A stretch of 64,000 bases of DNA from GCA-002772825 sp964560655. Its GTDB lineage: Bacteria > Patescibacteriota > Minisyncoccia > GCA-002772825. The translations under genes and the position numbers were made by a program. The stretch is from the NCBI GenBank assembly GCA_964560655.1, contig CAZLLR010000001.1:1-64000 (forward strand). Reading direction: 5' to 3'. Shown one piece after another: positions 38,948-47,798 of the stretch. Position 1 is the first letter of the stretch, and every line of letters starts with the position of its first letter. The notes under the pieces were generated by a model. That model saw only the letters and a list, made by a program, of their open reading frames with translations, made no database searches and had not been told where the DNA came from.

Positions 38948-41668
38948 ATGAATAAAGGAAAAGAATGGCATTCTCTCAAAATTAAAGAAATCACAGAGGA
39001 ATTTAAGTCAGACATAAACAAGGGATTAAGGGAGAGTCAAGTCCTCCTCAATAGACGAAGCTTTGGGTCTAATACTTTAAAAACTCCAAAGAAATTTAGA
39101 TTTTTAAAACTTCTTTGGTCGCAAATTAAGAGCCCTTTGGCTCTTATTCTTATCGTTGCCGGTATCCTTGCAGCCATACTAGGAGAATTTGCTGATTCTT
39201 TTGTTATATTTGCCGCAGTACTTATAAACACTTCTATAGGTATTTTCCAAGAAGGAAAAGCGGGGAAGACGTTCTCTGAGTTGGCATCCTCGCAAAAAAG
39301 ATGGACCACTGTCTTAAGAGATGGAGGAAAGCGTGTAGTATCCTCAAGTGAGTTAGTCCCCGGAGATGTCGTCTTAGTAAAAGCAGGGGATATTATCCCA
39401 GCTGACTTAAGGATAATAGAATCAAAAAATTTTGAGTCTAATGAATCAGCTCTTACTGGTGAATGGGGGTCCGTGCAAAAAGAAGCGATTATCCTTGAAG
39501 AGAAAGTTCGCGTGACAGAAAGGAAGAATATGCTCTGGTCTGGTACTCTTGTAGCCTCCGGCTGGGGAAAGACCATAGTAGTGAGAACAGGTATGAAGAC
39601 AGAGCTAGGCAAAATTGCCGGTATGGTAAATGAGGGCGAGATACAAACTCCTTTCCAGAAAAATATAACTAAGCTTGCAAGGATTCTAAGCGTCATAATT
39701 CTCTTCACTCTTGTAATCATCTTTACTATCGGCCTATGGAAAGGTGAACCCCTTACCGAAATGTTTCTTCTCTCAGTAGCGATAGCTGTCGCTGCTATTC
39801 CTGAAGGATTACCTATTGCGGTGACTGTCGTCTTGGCTTTAGGTATGGGGCGGATACTAAAGAAAGGCGGACTAGTGAAGCATTTGTCAGCGGCAGAAAC
39901 ATTAGGAAGCGCAACTGTTATATTAACGGATAAGACAGGCACACTAACCCAAGCAAAGATGCAGGTTGCCGGCATTATAACCCTCTCTTCACTTTCTAAC
40001 ATTAAAAATATTCTTTTTAAAAATACAGACCAGAAGCAAACTCTAGATATGGCAATGCTCTCTGGTGATGCCTTTATAGAGAACCCGAAAGCTGCTTTCC
40101 AGGAATGGCTAATTCGTGGAGAGGCGATGGATAAAGCAATCCTTCTGGCTCGTATAGAGTCTGGAGATTTCCCAGATACAACAAGTAATGACACAAGGCT
40201 CGATTTCGTACCATTTGACGCGAAAAATAGATTTTCTGCATCGATGAATAAGGTGAAGGGAGGAGAAAACCGTATATACTTAAAAGGATCTCCTGAGCTA
40301 GTACTTGATATCTCAAGTAAAATATATCATGATGGAAAAGTTTTAAAGATTACAAAAATCCAGAAAGATAAATTAGAGAAAGCTTACTCTGATAAGACAA
40401 ACGAGGGTATGCGACTTATCGCTGTTGCTTATAAAGATGGTAAATGGAAGGATTTTAGCGAGTCAGGCGAATTAATGAAAGAAGTGTCGAATTCCTCCCA
40501 AGAACAGAAAGGGGGGAGTAATGCAGGTTTTATCTTCATGGGTTTCATCGCCTTCCATGACCCGATAAGACTTGATGTAAAAGACTCTATAAAGCTAGCC
40601 AGAGAGGCGGGGATAAGGACGATAATGGTAACAGGTGACCACAAGGTGACAGCTGAGAAGATTGCCAAAGAAGCAGGTATCACAAAGACTGGTAAGACAA
40701 TAGAAGGCTTCGAAATAGACGACTTAGACGAGAAGGCTCTTATGAAACTTGTAAAAGAAGTGTCTGTATTCGCACGTGTGCTACCTCATCAAAAGCTTAA
40801 AATAGCCCAAGCATTGCAGAAAAATGGTGAGGTTGTCGCTATGACAGGAGACGGCGTCAACGACGCGCCAGCTCTCTCTAACGCTGATATAGGGGTAGCA
40901 CTCGGCTCTGGCACAGAGATAGCTAAAGAAGCTTCAGACTTAGTGCTGCTTGATAACAATTTTAGTATCATCGTATCGGCGATAGAAGAAGGTAGGAGGA
41001 TTGTTGGCAACTTGAAGAAGATTGTTACTTATCTCCTATCAACTGGTTTTAGTGAGATAATACTTGTCGGTTTCTCTCTTTCTGTCGGGTTACCTCTGCC
41101 AGTACTTCCAGTCCAGATCTTATGGACAAATATCATAGAAGAAGGATTTATGAATTTTGCATTCGCTTTTGAACCGAAAGAGGATGGGCTTATGACTCGT
41201 CAAGCAAATAGTAAGACCGACAGTAATATACTTACTAAAGATATTAAGACACTTGTTCTCACTATATCTGTGATAACCTCTTCATTTCTTATCGGCTTAT
41301 ACTTAATCTTATTATCCTTGAATCTTCCAATAGAAGAAGTAAGGACAATAATGTTTGCAGGACTATCTATAGATTCGATATTCTTCACTTTCTCTTTAAA
41401 GAATTTAAGTGCGCCTATCTGGCGAATAAACCTTCTCTCAAATAAATATTTGATCATCGCTTTTCTTGTAAGCATTTTTTCTCTTCTTATAGCCTTATTT
41501 TTACCTCCAATCCAGAAGCTCCTTTCTCTGACGTCACTCTCTATGTATGACTTACTTCTTGTAGTCGGTATAGGATTATTTAATCTTATCTCTATAGAGG
41601 CAGTAAAATACTTCATCTTTGAAAGACGAACTAAGACTAGACTTAAACGAAAAGTAGTATCTGTTTAA
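38948..41668 (+). CDS. P-type cation-transporting ATPase, P2 (calcium pump-like)
   Basis: About 906 residues from the ATG at 38948. The N-terminal cation-ATPase domain has GLRESQVLLNRRSFGSN. The actuator loop SALTGEWGSVQK departs slightly from the usual TGES form. The helix-4 ion site is AAIPEGLPIAVTVVLALG, the phosphorylation site is D328 in ILTDKTGTLTQ, and the hinge is AMTGDGVNDAPALSNADIG. PEGLP places it in the P2A/P2B group of Ca2+, Mn2+ or Na+ pumps. A CaCA exchanger gene follows 20 bases later, which favours calcium. Confidence 0.9.
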   Translation: MNKGKEWHSLKIKEITEEFKSDINKGLRESQVLLNRRSFGSNTLKTPKKFRFLKLLWSQIKSPLALILIVAGILAAILGEFADSFVIFAAVLINTSIGIFQEGKAGKTFSELASSQKRWTTVLRDGGKRVVSSSELVPGDVVLVKAGDIIPADLRIIESKNFESNESALTGEWGSVQKEAIILEEKVRVTERKNMLWSGTLVASGWGKTIVVRTGMKTELGKIAGMVNEGEIQTPFQKNITKLARILSVIILFTLVIIFTIGLWKGEPLTEMFLLSVAIAVAAIPEGLPIAVTVVLALGMGRILKKGGLVKHLSAAETLGSATVILTDKTGTLTQAKMQVAGIITLSSLSNIKNILFKNTDQKQTLDMAMLSGDAFIENPKAAFQEWLIRGEAMDKAILLARIESGDFPDTTSNDTRLDFVPFDAKNRFSASMNKVKGGENRIYLKGSPELVLDISSKIYHDGKVLKITKIQKDKLEKAYSDKTNEGMRLIAVAYKDGKWKDFSESGELMKEVSNSSQEQKGGSNAGFIFMGFIAFHDPIRLDVKDSIKLAREAGIRTIMVTGDHKVTAEKIAKEAGITKTGKTIEGFEIDDLDEKALMKLVKEVSVFARVLPHQKLKIAQALQKNGEVVAMTGDGVNDAPALSNADIGVALGSGTEIAKEASDLVLLDNNFSIIVSAIEEGRRIVGNLKKIVTYLLSTGFSEIILVGFSLSVGLPLPVLPVQILWTNIIEEGFMNFAFAFEPKEDGLMTRQANSKTDSNILTKDIKTLVLTISVITSSFLIGLYLILLSLNLPIEEVRTIMFAGLSIDSIFFTFSLKNLSAPIWRINLLSNKYLIIAFLVSIFSLLIALFLPPIQKLLSLTSLSMYDLLLVVGIGLFNLISIEAVKYFIFERRTKTRLKRKVVSV

Positions 41669-41676
41669 ATTTATGA

Positions 41677-41682
41677 TAAAAT
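41677..41682 (+). promoter_or_regulatory. -10-like box of the CaCA gene
   Basis: TAAAAT, 6 bases before the ATG at 41689. The gene may have its own leaderless transcript besides read-through from the ATPase gene. Confidence 0.45.
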
Positions 41683-41688
41683 CTTAAT

Positions 41689-42642
41689 ATGCCTATATAT
41701 TTCTATCTATTAATTTTCATAATTTCTTTTTTAGTTATAGCTAAATCTAGCGCTCTTCTCGTACAATCACTGACTCACATGGCGCGCTTCTTTGGACTCT
41801 CGGAGTACTTCATAGCTTTTATCTTTATGAGCATCGCCACCTCTATGCCGGAGTTTTTTATAGGTATATCCTCTACTATCCAAAACACATCCTCTCTTTC
41901 TTTCGGCAATATACTTGGCGCTAATCTTATAAACCTCACTCTGGTTATAGGTGTAGTAGCTCTTCTCTCTAAGGGAATTACCGTCGAGAGTAAGATTTCT
42001 AAGAGGAATTTCCTCCTTATATTCTTTATCGCTTTTCTTCCTATCCTTCTTATCTCAGACGGTGTTATTTCAAGGGGAGACGGCATTATCCTACTTGTAT
42101 CATTTATCATATATTCTTTTATGTTGATAGGAGAGAGAGAATACTTTACTAAGATACTAAAAGAGGTTAATTTTAATGGTGAAAGTATCTTCAATGCAGT
42201 GAGAAACCTTTGGCGTTTCTTCTTAGGGGTGTCACTTCTTATTGGTGGTTCTTTTATTCTTGTATGGTCTGGCAAGACACTAGCAGGAGACTTAAATATA
42301 GGCCTCATCTATTTTGGGATAATATTTATTGCTTTAGGTACTGCACTTCCAGAGCTTATGTTTGGGATAAGAGCTTCTCTTATGAAGCATTCGTCGATGA
42401 CACTCGGAAATTCATTAGGGAGTATAGCTTTCAACTCTACTTTCATACTTGGTATCATGGCAATTATAAGGCCTATCTATTTTACCCCTGAGATCAAATT
42501 TATAATAACAGCCTTTTTTCTTTTCTCTGCTTTTCTACTTTTCAACTTCTTCGCATATTCACGTAGTACTATTTCAAGACGAGAGGGATTTATGCTAATA
42601 TTAGTTTATGTTGCCTTTCTGACAGCTCAGTATTTAGTCTAA
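41689..42642 (+). CDS. Sodium/calcium exchanger family (CaCA) antiporter
   Basis: A 317-residue, about ten-helix membrane protein with the two inverted alpha repeats of the CaCA superfamily. Alpha-1 is SIATSMPEFFIGISS...GNILGANLINLTL and alpha-2 is ALGTALPELMFGIRA...GNSLGSIAFNSTF. The paired Glu in MPE and LPE are the cation-binding residues. It exchanges Ca2+ for Na+ or H+. It is adjacent to a P2-type pump and shares the theme of calcium handling. Confidence 0.9.
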   Translation: MPIYFYLLIFIISFLVIAKSSALLVQSLTHMARFFGLSEYFIAFIFMSIATSMPEFFIGISSTIQNTSSLSFGNILGANLINLTLVIGVVALLSKGITVESKISKRNFLLIFFIAFLPILLISDGVISRGDGIILLVSFIIYSFMLIGEREYFTKILKEVNFNGESIFNAVRNLWRFFLGVSLLIGGSFILVWSGKTLAGDLNIGLIYFGIIFIALGTALPELMFGIRASLMKHSSMTLGNSLGSIAFNSTFILGIMAIIRPIYFTPEIKFIITAFFLFSAFLLFNFFAYSRSTISRREGFMLILVYVAFLTAQYLV

Positions 42643-42657
42643 ACTCATAATAATCCC

Positions 42658-43713
42658 ATGAACGTATTTCTTTTTATATTAATTTTTTTAATAGGTGGTA
42701 TTATCGTCGGCGGGATAGTCGCTTGGTTTATGTCGCAAAAAAAGAATGGTAGTAAAGATGAGGGCGGTATGCTCATGATGCAAGAACAACTTAAAGAGAT
42801 CAGAAGCACCCTTGATGCCAAACTTAGCGAATCTGCGAAGAACACCTCAGAGACTATCCATAGGCAATTTGGGGAGAGTGCCAAGATAATCCGCGACGTA
42901 ACAGAGCGTCTTGTAAAGCTCGATGAGACGAACAAGCAAGTGGTAAATTTCGCCGACCAGCTAAAGAGCTTGCAGGATATACTCAAAAACCCTAAGCAAA
43001 GAGGTGTCCTTGGTGAGTATTACTTAGAAACTCTTTTGAAAAACGTCCTCCCTCCTGGAAACTACCAAATGCAATATGCTTTTAAGAATGGCGAGATAGT
43101 CGATGCGGTAGTTTTCGTGAAAGATAAGATTATCCCTATAGACTCTAAATTCTCACTAGAGAACTATAACCGTATGGTAGAGGCACGCGACCCTCTAGAG
43201 AAAGACCGTCTTGAGAAGGTGTTTACGGGCGACTTAAAGCTTCGTATCCAAGAGACTGGAAAATATATCCGACCGAATGAGGGCACTATGGAGTTCGCTT
43301 TTATGTTTATACCTCATGAAGCGATTTACTATGATCTATTAGTGAACAAGATAGGTATGGTGACGGATGATACAGAGAACCTTATCCAGCGAGCAGCTAG
43401 TAAATATAAAGTGATTATTGTGTCGCCGACCTCTTTCTTAGCATATCTCCAGACAGTGCTTCAGGGACTTAAGGCAATGCAGATAGAAGACACAGCGAAA
43501 GACATTATCAAACGTGTAGGAGAACTTGGACAACACCTCTCAAAATATGATAAATATATGGGGAAACTTGGTAATTCACTTTCTACAAGTGTAAATGCCT
43601 ACAATACTGCCCATAAAGAACTCAATAAGGTAGACAAGGATATCTTCCGTATCTCTGGTGATACAGTGGGGATAGACGCAATAGTGATTGATAAGCCCGA
43701 TATGGATGAATAG
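42658..43713 (+). CDS. rmuC: RmuC-family DNA recombination protein
   Basis: A 351-residue protein. An N-terminal membrane helix (about 3-25) precedes a coiled coil (about 40-105, DETNKQVVNFADQLKSLQDI) and the RmuC nuclease-like domain. That domain has NPKQRGVLGEYYLETLL, DAVVFVKDKIIPIDSKFSLE and EFAFMFIPHEAIYYDLL. The family limits inversion at short repeats, an activity relevant in a genome rich in palindromes. It ends at an AACGGCTA-type terminator that contains the stop codon in its left arm. Confidence 0.9.
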   Translation: MNVFLFILIFLIGGIIVGGIVAWFMSQKKNGSKDEGGMLMMQEQLKEIRSTLDAKLSESAKNTSETIHRQFGESAKIIRDVTERLVKLDETNKQVVNFADQLKSLQDILKNPKQRGVLGEYYLETLLKNVLPPGNYQMQYAFKNGEIVDAVVFVKDKIIPIDSKFSLENYNRMVEARDPLEKDRLEKVFTGDLKLRIQETGKYIRPNEGTMEFAFMFIPHEAIYYDLLVNKIGMVTDDTENLIQRAASKYKVIIVSPTSFLAYLQTVLQGLKAMQIEDTAKDIIKRVGELGQHLSKYDKYMGKLGNSLSTSVNAYNTAHKELNKVDKDIFRISGDTVGIDAIVIDKPDMDE

Positions 43714-43752
43714 CCCAACGGCTAATATCTTTTTATCTTAGCCGTTGGGCTA
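43711..43752 (+). terminator. rmuC terminator (AACGGCTA family)
   Basis: Perfect 15-base arms TAGCCCAACGGCTAA and TTAGCCGTTGGGCTA with a 12-base T-rich loop. The TAG at 43711-43713 is the rmuC stop codon. Confidence 0.75.
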
Positions 43753-43860
43753 TTATATATCGCCGTCCGACACTCATATATTTAATACAAGAGCGTTTGT
43801 TCCGTCTTTAGCGAGTGTGGGGTTGCTTTTTTTATCAGATTGTATAATATATAGACTAAT

Positions 43861-44175
43861 ATGAAATTCGCTGTGATAAAAACAGGAGGAAAACAATACC
43901 TTGTTGAGGCAGGTACTGTTTTAAAAGTAGAGAAGTTGCCTGAACTTGAAGAGGGGACTAAGGTTATCTTTGACGAGGTTCTTATGATGGGCGACGACAA
44001 AGACATCACTATCGGTACTCCCTTCATAGAGAAAGCATCTATAGAAGCAACTCACGAAGGAAACGGAAGAAATAAGAAAGTTGTAGTAATAAGATATAAA
44101 TCAAAAACTCGCCAAATGAAGAAAAAAGGGCACAAACAACACTATACTAAAGTCAAAATTGGAGAAATCAAATAA
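43861..44175 (+). CDS. rplU: Ribosomal protein bL21
   Basis: A 104-residue protein opening MKFAVIKTGGKQYLVEAG, the bL21 signature, with VIRYKSKTRQMKKKGHKQHY near the end. It is a 50S structural protein. TATAAT at about 43846 and TATATA closer to the ATG are candidate -10 boxes. rpmA normally follows rplU but is absent; instead comes a terminator and the convergent recR. The familiar rplU-rpmA-obg order is therefore dispersed. Confidence 0.96.
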   Translation: MKFAVIKTGGKQYLVEAGTVLKVEKLPELEEGTKVIFDEVLMMGDDKDITIGTPFIEKASIEATHEGNGRNKKVVVIRYKSKTRQMKKKGHKQHYTKVKIGEIK

Positions 44176-44192
44176 ATATTTAAACTATTATT

Positions 44193-44227
44193 AAAAAACA
44201 CCTCGGTTCAATACCGAGGTGTTTTTT
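44193..44227. terminator. Terminator between rplU and recR
   Basis: AACACCTCGGT / ACCGAGGTGTT arms with A-run before and T-run after, so it can work on both strands. Confidence 0.9.
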
Positions 44228-44233
44228 AATATC

Positions 44234-44269
44234 GTAAACTATCAAAAAGGGGGCTTTTTGATAGTTTAC
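44234..44269 (-). terminator. Hairpin overlapping the recR stop
   Basis: Perfect 16-base arms GTAAACTATCAAAAAG and complement around a four-base GGGG loop. It includes the recR stop codon (44266-44268). Confidence 0.6.
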
Positions 44270-44901
44270 CCCCTGTTTTTAAGAGCGCTCGAAAGGGTAC
44301 TTGAGTCAGAGTATTCGAGCTCAGTGCCAGTGGAGAGACCTCTACCGAGGACACTTATCTTGAGTTTAAAGTTAGAAGCGAGTGGTTCGAGTATCTTCTT
44401 AAGGTATTGAACAGTGTTCTCTCCTTCAAGAGTAGCACTAGTAGCTATTATGACTTCACTCAAGTTTGAACCTTTAGAAAGCTTAGCTTTTTTCTGTACA
44501 AGATTAAACAGCTCTTTAGCGCGTATTCTGGCGGTCGGTTCTGTCTCAGAAAGAGGTATCACCCCACCAAGTATAAAGTAGAGTCCATTGTATATATGAG
44601 ACCTCTCTATATTTTCAAAGTCGACATCCTTCTCCACTACAAGAAGAATAGACCCGTCTCTTGATTGGTCTCTACAGATATTACACATACTCTCTCCTCC
44701 CTCCTTTAACTCAAAAAAACGAAAGCATTCGGGGCAACGCCTCACACTTTCCCTTAATTTTATGAGTAGAGAGGAGAGTTCTTTGACAAACCTTTCATCA
44801 GTAGCAGATAAAAAATAAGCAAATCTTCGAGCTTGCTTAGGGCCTATACCCGGAAATTTAAGAAAATATTCCGCTACTTTTTCTAATATATTATGAGGCA
44901 T
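44266..44901 (-). CDS. recR: Recombination protein RecR
   Basis: A 211-residue protein. An N-terminal helix-hairpin-helix (KFPGIGPKQARRFAYFL) is followed by a C4 zinc finger (RCPECFRF ... CNICRD) and a TOPRIM domain with LLVVEKDVDFENIE, GGVIPLSE and IIATSATLEGENT. In most RecR proteins the last motif reads ATNPTxEGExT, so this is a variant. RecR works with RecO (and RecF) to load RecA at gaps. It lies directly downstream of dnaB on the minus strand. Confidence 0.93.
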   Translation of the reverse strand: MPHNILEKVAEYFLKFPGIGPKQARRFAYFLSATDERFVKELSSLLIKLRESVRRCPECFRFFELKEGGESMCNICRDQSRDGSILLVVEKDVDFENIERSHIYNGLYFILGGVIPLSETEPTARIRAKELFNLVQKKAKLSKGSNLSEVIIATSATLEGENTVQYLKKILEPLASNFKLKISVLGRGLSTGTELEYSDSSTLSSALKNRG

Positions 44902-44907
44902 TATTTT

Positions 44908-46266
44908 TTATATATTACCGAAGTCACCTTTTTCTATGCTAGAGAAACTTACTTTCTTTTCGTTGAAGTATAACTCTACATTTCCAGTAGGGCCATTTCT
45001 GTGCTTCTCTACCATAATCTGAGCGATATTTTTTTTCTCAGTCTCTCGGTATTTATCTTCACGATATATAAACATTACGACATCAGCATCTTGCTCTATA
45101 GACCCTGAGTCTCGTAAATCAGAAAGACGAGGTATACCGCCACGTTGCTCTACAGATCTTGAGAGTTGAGAGAGTGCAAGTACGGGCACGTCGAGCTCAC
45201 GAGCAAGCTGTTTTAGAGAACGAGAGATCTCAGTAATCTGTTGGACCATAGAGTCTGTGTGCTTACGGGGAGACATAAGCTGGAGGTAGTCTACAATAAT
45301 AAGCCCTAAGCCGTGCTGACTCTGCATCCTCCTTGCGGCAGATCGCATCTTGATAATATTGTTTGAAGCGTCATCATCTATGAAGATAGGCGCTTTTGAA
45401 AGTCTGTCCATGGCGTCACGTATTCTTGCAAATTCGTCTTCTCCAGTAAGGCGCCCTGTCCTAAGCTTCCAAGAGTCCACATGCGCCTCTGAGGCAAGCA
45501 TGCGGTCAGCTAGCTGACCGACACTCATTTCAAGAGAAAAAATACCTACCGGGATATTATGCTTAATAGCTGTACCCCTTGCTATATCAAGAGCAAGGGA
45601 TGTCTTTCCGTGAGAGGGCCTGGCAGCAAGTATCACGAGGTCTGATTTCTGAAGGCCGGCAAGTAGGTTATCAAGTTCATGAAAGCCAGTCGGTATTCCA
45701 CGTATCTCATCTGTAGATTTATTTAAATTATCGATCCTTTCCCATGCTTCACCTAGAGCATCTCCTATAGCGACGAAATTCTTATTATTGGAAGTTTGGG
45801 AAATATCAAAAATACTCTTTTCAGCCTGATCAAGTAATATGTCTATATCTTCATTTTCATCATACCCAAACCCTGATATTTGGTGAGAAGCGCCTATAAG
45901 GTCGCGAAGGATTCTCTTCCTGTGGACTATCTCTGCATAATATTTAGCGTTTGAAGCGGAAGGCACAGAATTAACGAGTTCTGTGAGGTAGCTGTTACCA
46001 CCCACTTCGTCCAAAACCTTCTGCTCTTTGAGTCTATTAGAGACAGATAGAAAATCTATAGGGTCATGATTGTGAAAAAGCTCAAATATCGTCTTATAGA
46101 TAATCCTATTTTTATCGTGGTAGAAATCACCTTCTTCTATAAGATCTACCACTTCATGCATCGCTTCAGTATCAAGCATTATAGAGCCGAGTACGGATTT
46201 CTCCGCATCAAGGCTATGAGGTGGAATGCGAACGAGACCTGACTGAGCATTAACTTCATTTGTCAT
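44908..46266 (-). CDS. dnaB: Replicative DNA helicase DnaB
   Basis: A 452-residue protein. The N-terminal DnaG-interacting domain opens PPHSLDAEKSVLGSIMLD and the RecA-like C-terminal domain carries Walker A ARPSHGKTSLALDIA (about 215-229). Walker B is LGLIIVDYLQLM, followed by SRSLKQLARELDVPVLALSQ. It is the ring helicase at the fork. A TAAAAT box (46273-46278) ends 6 bases before the ATG, so the message is probably leaderless. recR follows six bases after its stop. Confidence 0.97.
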   Translation of the reverse strand: MTNEVNAQSGLVRIPPHSLDAEKSVLGSIMLDTEAMHEVVDLIEEGDFYHDKNRIIYKTIFELFHNHDPIDFLSVSNRLKEQKVLDEVGGNSYLTELVNSVPSASNAKYYAEIVHRKRILRDLIGASHQISGFGYDENEDIDILLDQAEKSIFDISQTSNNKNFVAIGDALGEAWERIDNLNKSTDEIRGIPTGFHELDNLLAGLQKSDLVILAARPSHGKTSLALDIARGTAIKHNIPVGIFSLEMSVGQLADRMLASEAHVDSWKLRTGRLTGEDEFARIRDAMDRLSKAPIFIDDDASNNIIKMRSAARRMQSQHGLGLIIVDYLQLMSPRKHTDSMVQQITEISRSLKQLARELDVPVLALSQLSRSVEQRGGIPRLSDLRDSGSIEQDADVVMFIYREDKYRETEKKNIAQIMVEKHRNGPTGNVELYFNEKKVSFSSIEKGDFGNI

Positions 46267-46272
46267 AATAGG

Positions 46273-46278
46273 ATTTTA
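46273..46278 (-). promoter_or_regulatory. -10 box of dnaB
   Basis: TAAAAT on the minus strand, 6 bases before the ATG at 46266. Confidence 0.55.
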
Positions 46279-46338
46279 ACATAGATAAGATAAACTCCAA
46301 AATATCTAGGAGCCATTGACTAATTTCTCTTTAAGCCT

Positions 46339-47787
46339 CTATATTTTCTTTATTTTTTGTCCGACAGAGGTGTCTTCCACAGAGTAACCGAGTTCATTTA
46401 TCTTATCTCGGAGATCATCAGCTTTTCCCCAATCTTTTTCTGTGCGAGCTTCTTCTCTTTCTTTAGCAACTGCCAATACATCTTCTGGTATTTTCTCTTC
46501 TTTTATCTCTGCCAGGTCAAGACCAAGCACTTCGTCAAACCTTTCTATAAGTTCTAGTGTTTTCACTGAGTCTTCCTTAGAGAATTTATGCTCGTCTATG
46601 AGCTTATTTATATGTGTAGTAAGACTAAAGAGCACGGCAAGGGCCTCAGGAGTATTCAGGTCATCGTTTATCACTTTATAAAACTCTTTCTTGGCCTCAC
46701 TTAATAGCTCTTTTACCAGAGGAGAAAAAGAGCCATCTCCTGAGACACCTCTCAACCTTTCTGTGAATTCATAAAGACGTGAGAGCCCGCTTTTAGCCTG
46801 GTGTAGTGACTCCCAAACAAACTTCATCGGCTTATGATAGTGAGTCTGAAGGAGAAGAAAACGAAATTCAAGAGGGGAGAAGCCGTGCTCTACTAGAGCA
46901 GCAAGGGTTATAAAACCACTGGCAGATTTAGACATTTTAGCGTCACCGAATTTAAGGAAAGCTCCGTGTATCCAATATTTGGCAAGAGGCTTGCCTGTAG
47001 CCGCTTCAGATTGAGCTATCTCGTTTGTATGATGTACCCTTATATGATCTTCCGCCCCGCAATGTATATCAAAGCTCTCTCCAAGGTACTTCATAGACAT
47101 CGCCGAACACTCTATATGCCAGCCAGGGAAACCTTTACCCCAAGGACTCTTCCAGCCAAGCCCTGAGTTAAACTTCCATAAAGCGAAATCTCTTAAGTGT
47201 CTCTTCTCCGGGTTAATACCTATCCTAGCAAATTTTTCATCTGATCCTAGTGGAGAATCCTCGTCTTTTAAGAGTCCGGCAAGCTTGCCATAATCTTCCA
47301 ACTTAGAAATATCAAAATAAACTCCGTCACTCGTGGTGTATATATACCCTTTCTCTTCCAGTCTTTTTATCAAGCCTAGTTGCTCTTGTATGTGAGCTGA
47401 AGCAGAGCAATAAATATCAGGTGATATAATGTTGAGCTTCTTTATGTCTTTCTTAAATTTATCAGCATAGAAAGCACCTACTTCCTCCATAGACTCAAGG
47501 GTAAGAGGCTTTCCTTCTCGCCTGAGTGCTTTAGTCATCTTGTCTTCACCTTCATCCGCGTCAGAGACCAAATGCCCCACATCAGTGAAATTCATAACAT
47601 GATTAACATCATAGCCATTATGTACTAAGACACGCTTAAGTATATCTTCAAAGACATATGTCCTTAGGTTCCCTATGTGAGCATAGTCATATACGGTTGG
47701 ACCGCAGGTGTAAAATCCCACTTTCTTATCGACAAGTGACCTAAAGACTTCTTTTTTCCTTGAAAGAGTATTATATAATTTCAACAT
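46339..47787 (-). CDS. cysS: Cysteinyl-tRNA synthetase
   Basis: A 482-residue class I synthetase of normal length. Zinc ligands are C28 in FYTCGPTVYDYAHIGNLRT (which includes the HIGH motif AHIGN), the Cys in WHIECSAMS and His in GAEDHIRVHHTNE. The KMSKS loop reads KMSKSASGF. The C-terminal helical domain ends LRDKINELGYSVEDT. It starts 11 bases after the corA-like stop, so the two are probably co-transcribed. Confidence 0.97.
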   Translation of the reverse strand: MLKLYNTLSRKKEVFRSLVDKKVGFYTCGPTVYDYAHIGNLRTYVFEDILKRVLVHNGYDVNHVMNFTDVGHLVSDADEGEDKMTKALRREGKPLTLESMEEVGAFYADKFKKDIKKLNIISPDIYCSASAHIQEQLGLIKRLEEKGYIYTTSDGVYFDISKLEDYGKLAGLLKDEDSPLGSDEKFARIGINPEKRHLRDFALWKFNSGLGWKSPWGKGFPGWHIECSAMSMKYLGESFDIHCGAEDHIRVHHTNEIAQSEAATGKPLAKYWIHGAFLKFGDAKMSKSASGFITLAALVEHGFSPLEFRFLLLQTHYHKPMKFVWESLHQAKSGLSRLYEFTERLRGVSGDGSFSPLVKELLSEAKKEFYKVINDDLNTPEALAVLFSLTTHINKLIDEHKFSKEDSVKTLELIERFDEVLGLDLAEIKEEKIPEDVLAVAKEREEARTEKDWGKADDLRDKINELGYSVEDTSVGQKIKKI

Positions 47788-47798
47788 TTTAAAAATGA

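Noticed and set aside
39037..40194. 385-codon open frame on the minus strand inside the P-type ATPase gene
   Set aside because: It is antisense to a gene with all ATPase motifs, is Ser/Ile-rich without recognisable domains, and has no promoter or ribosome site.
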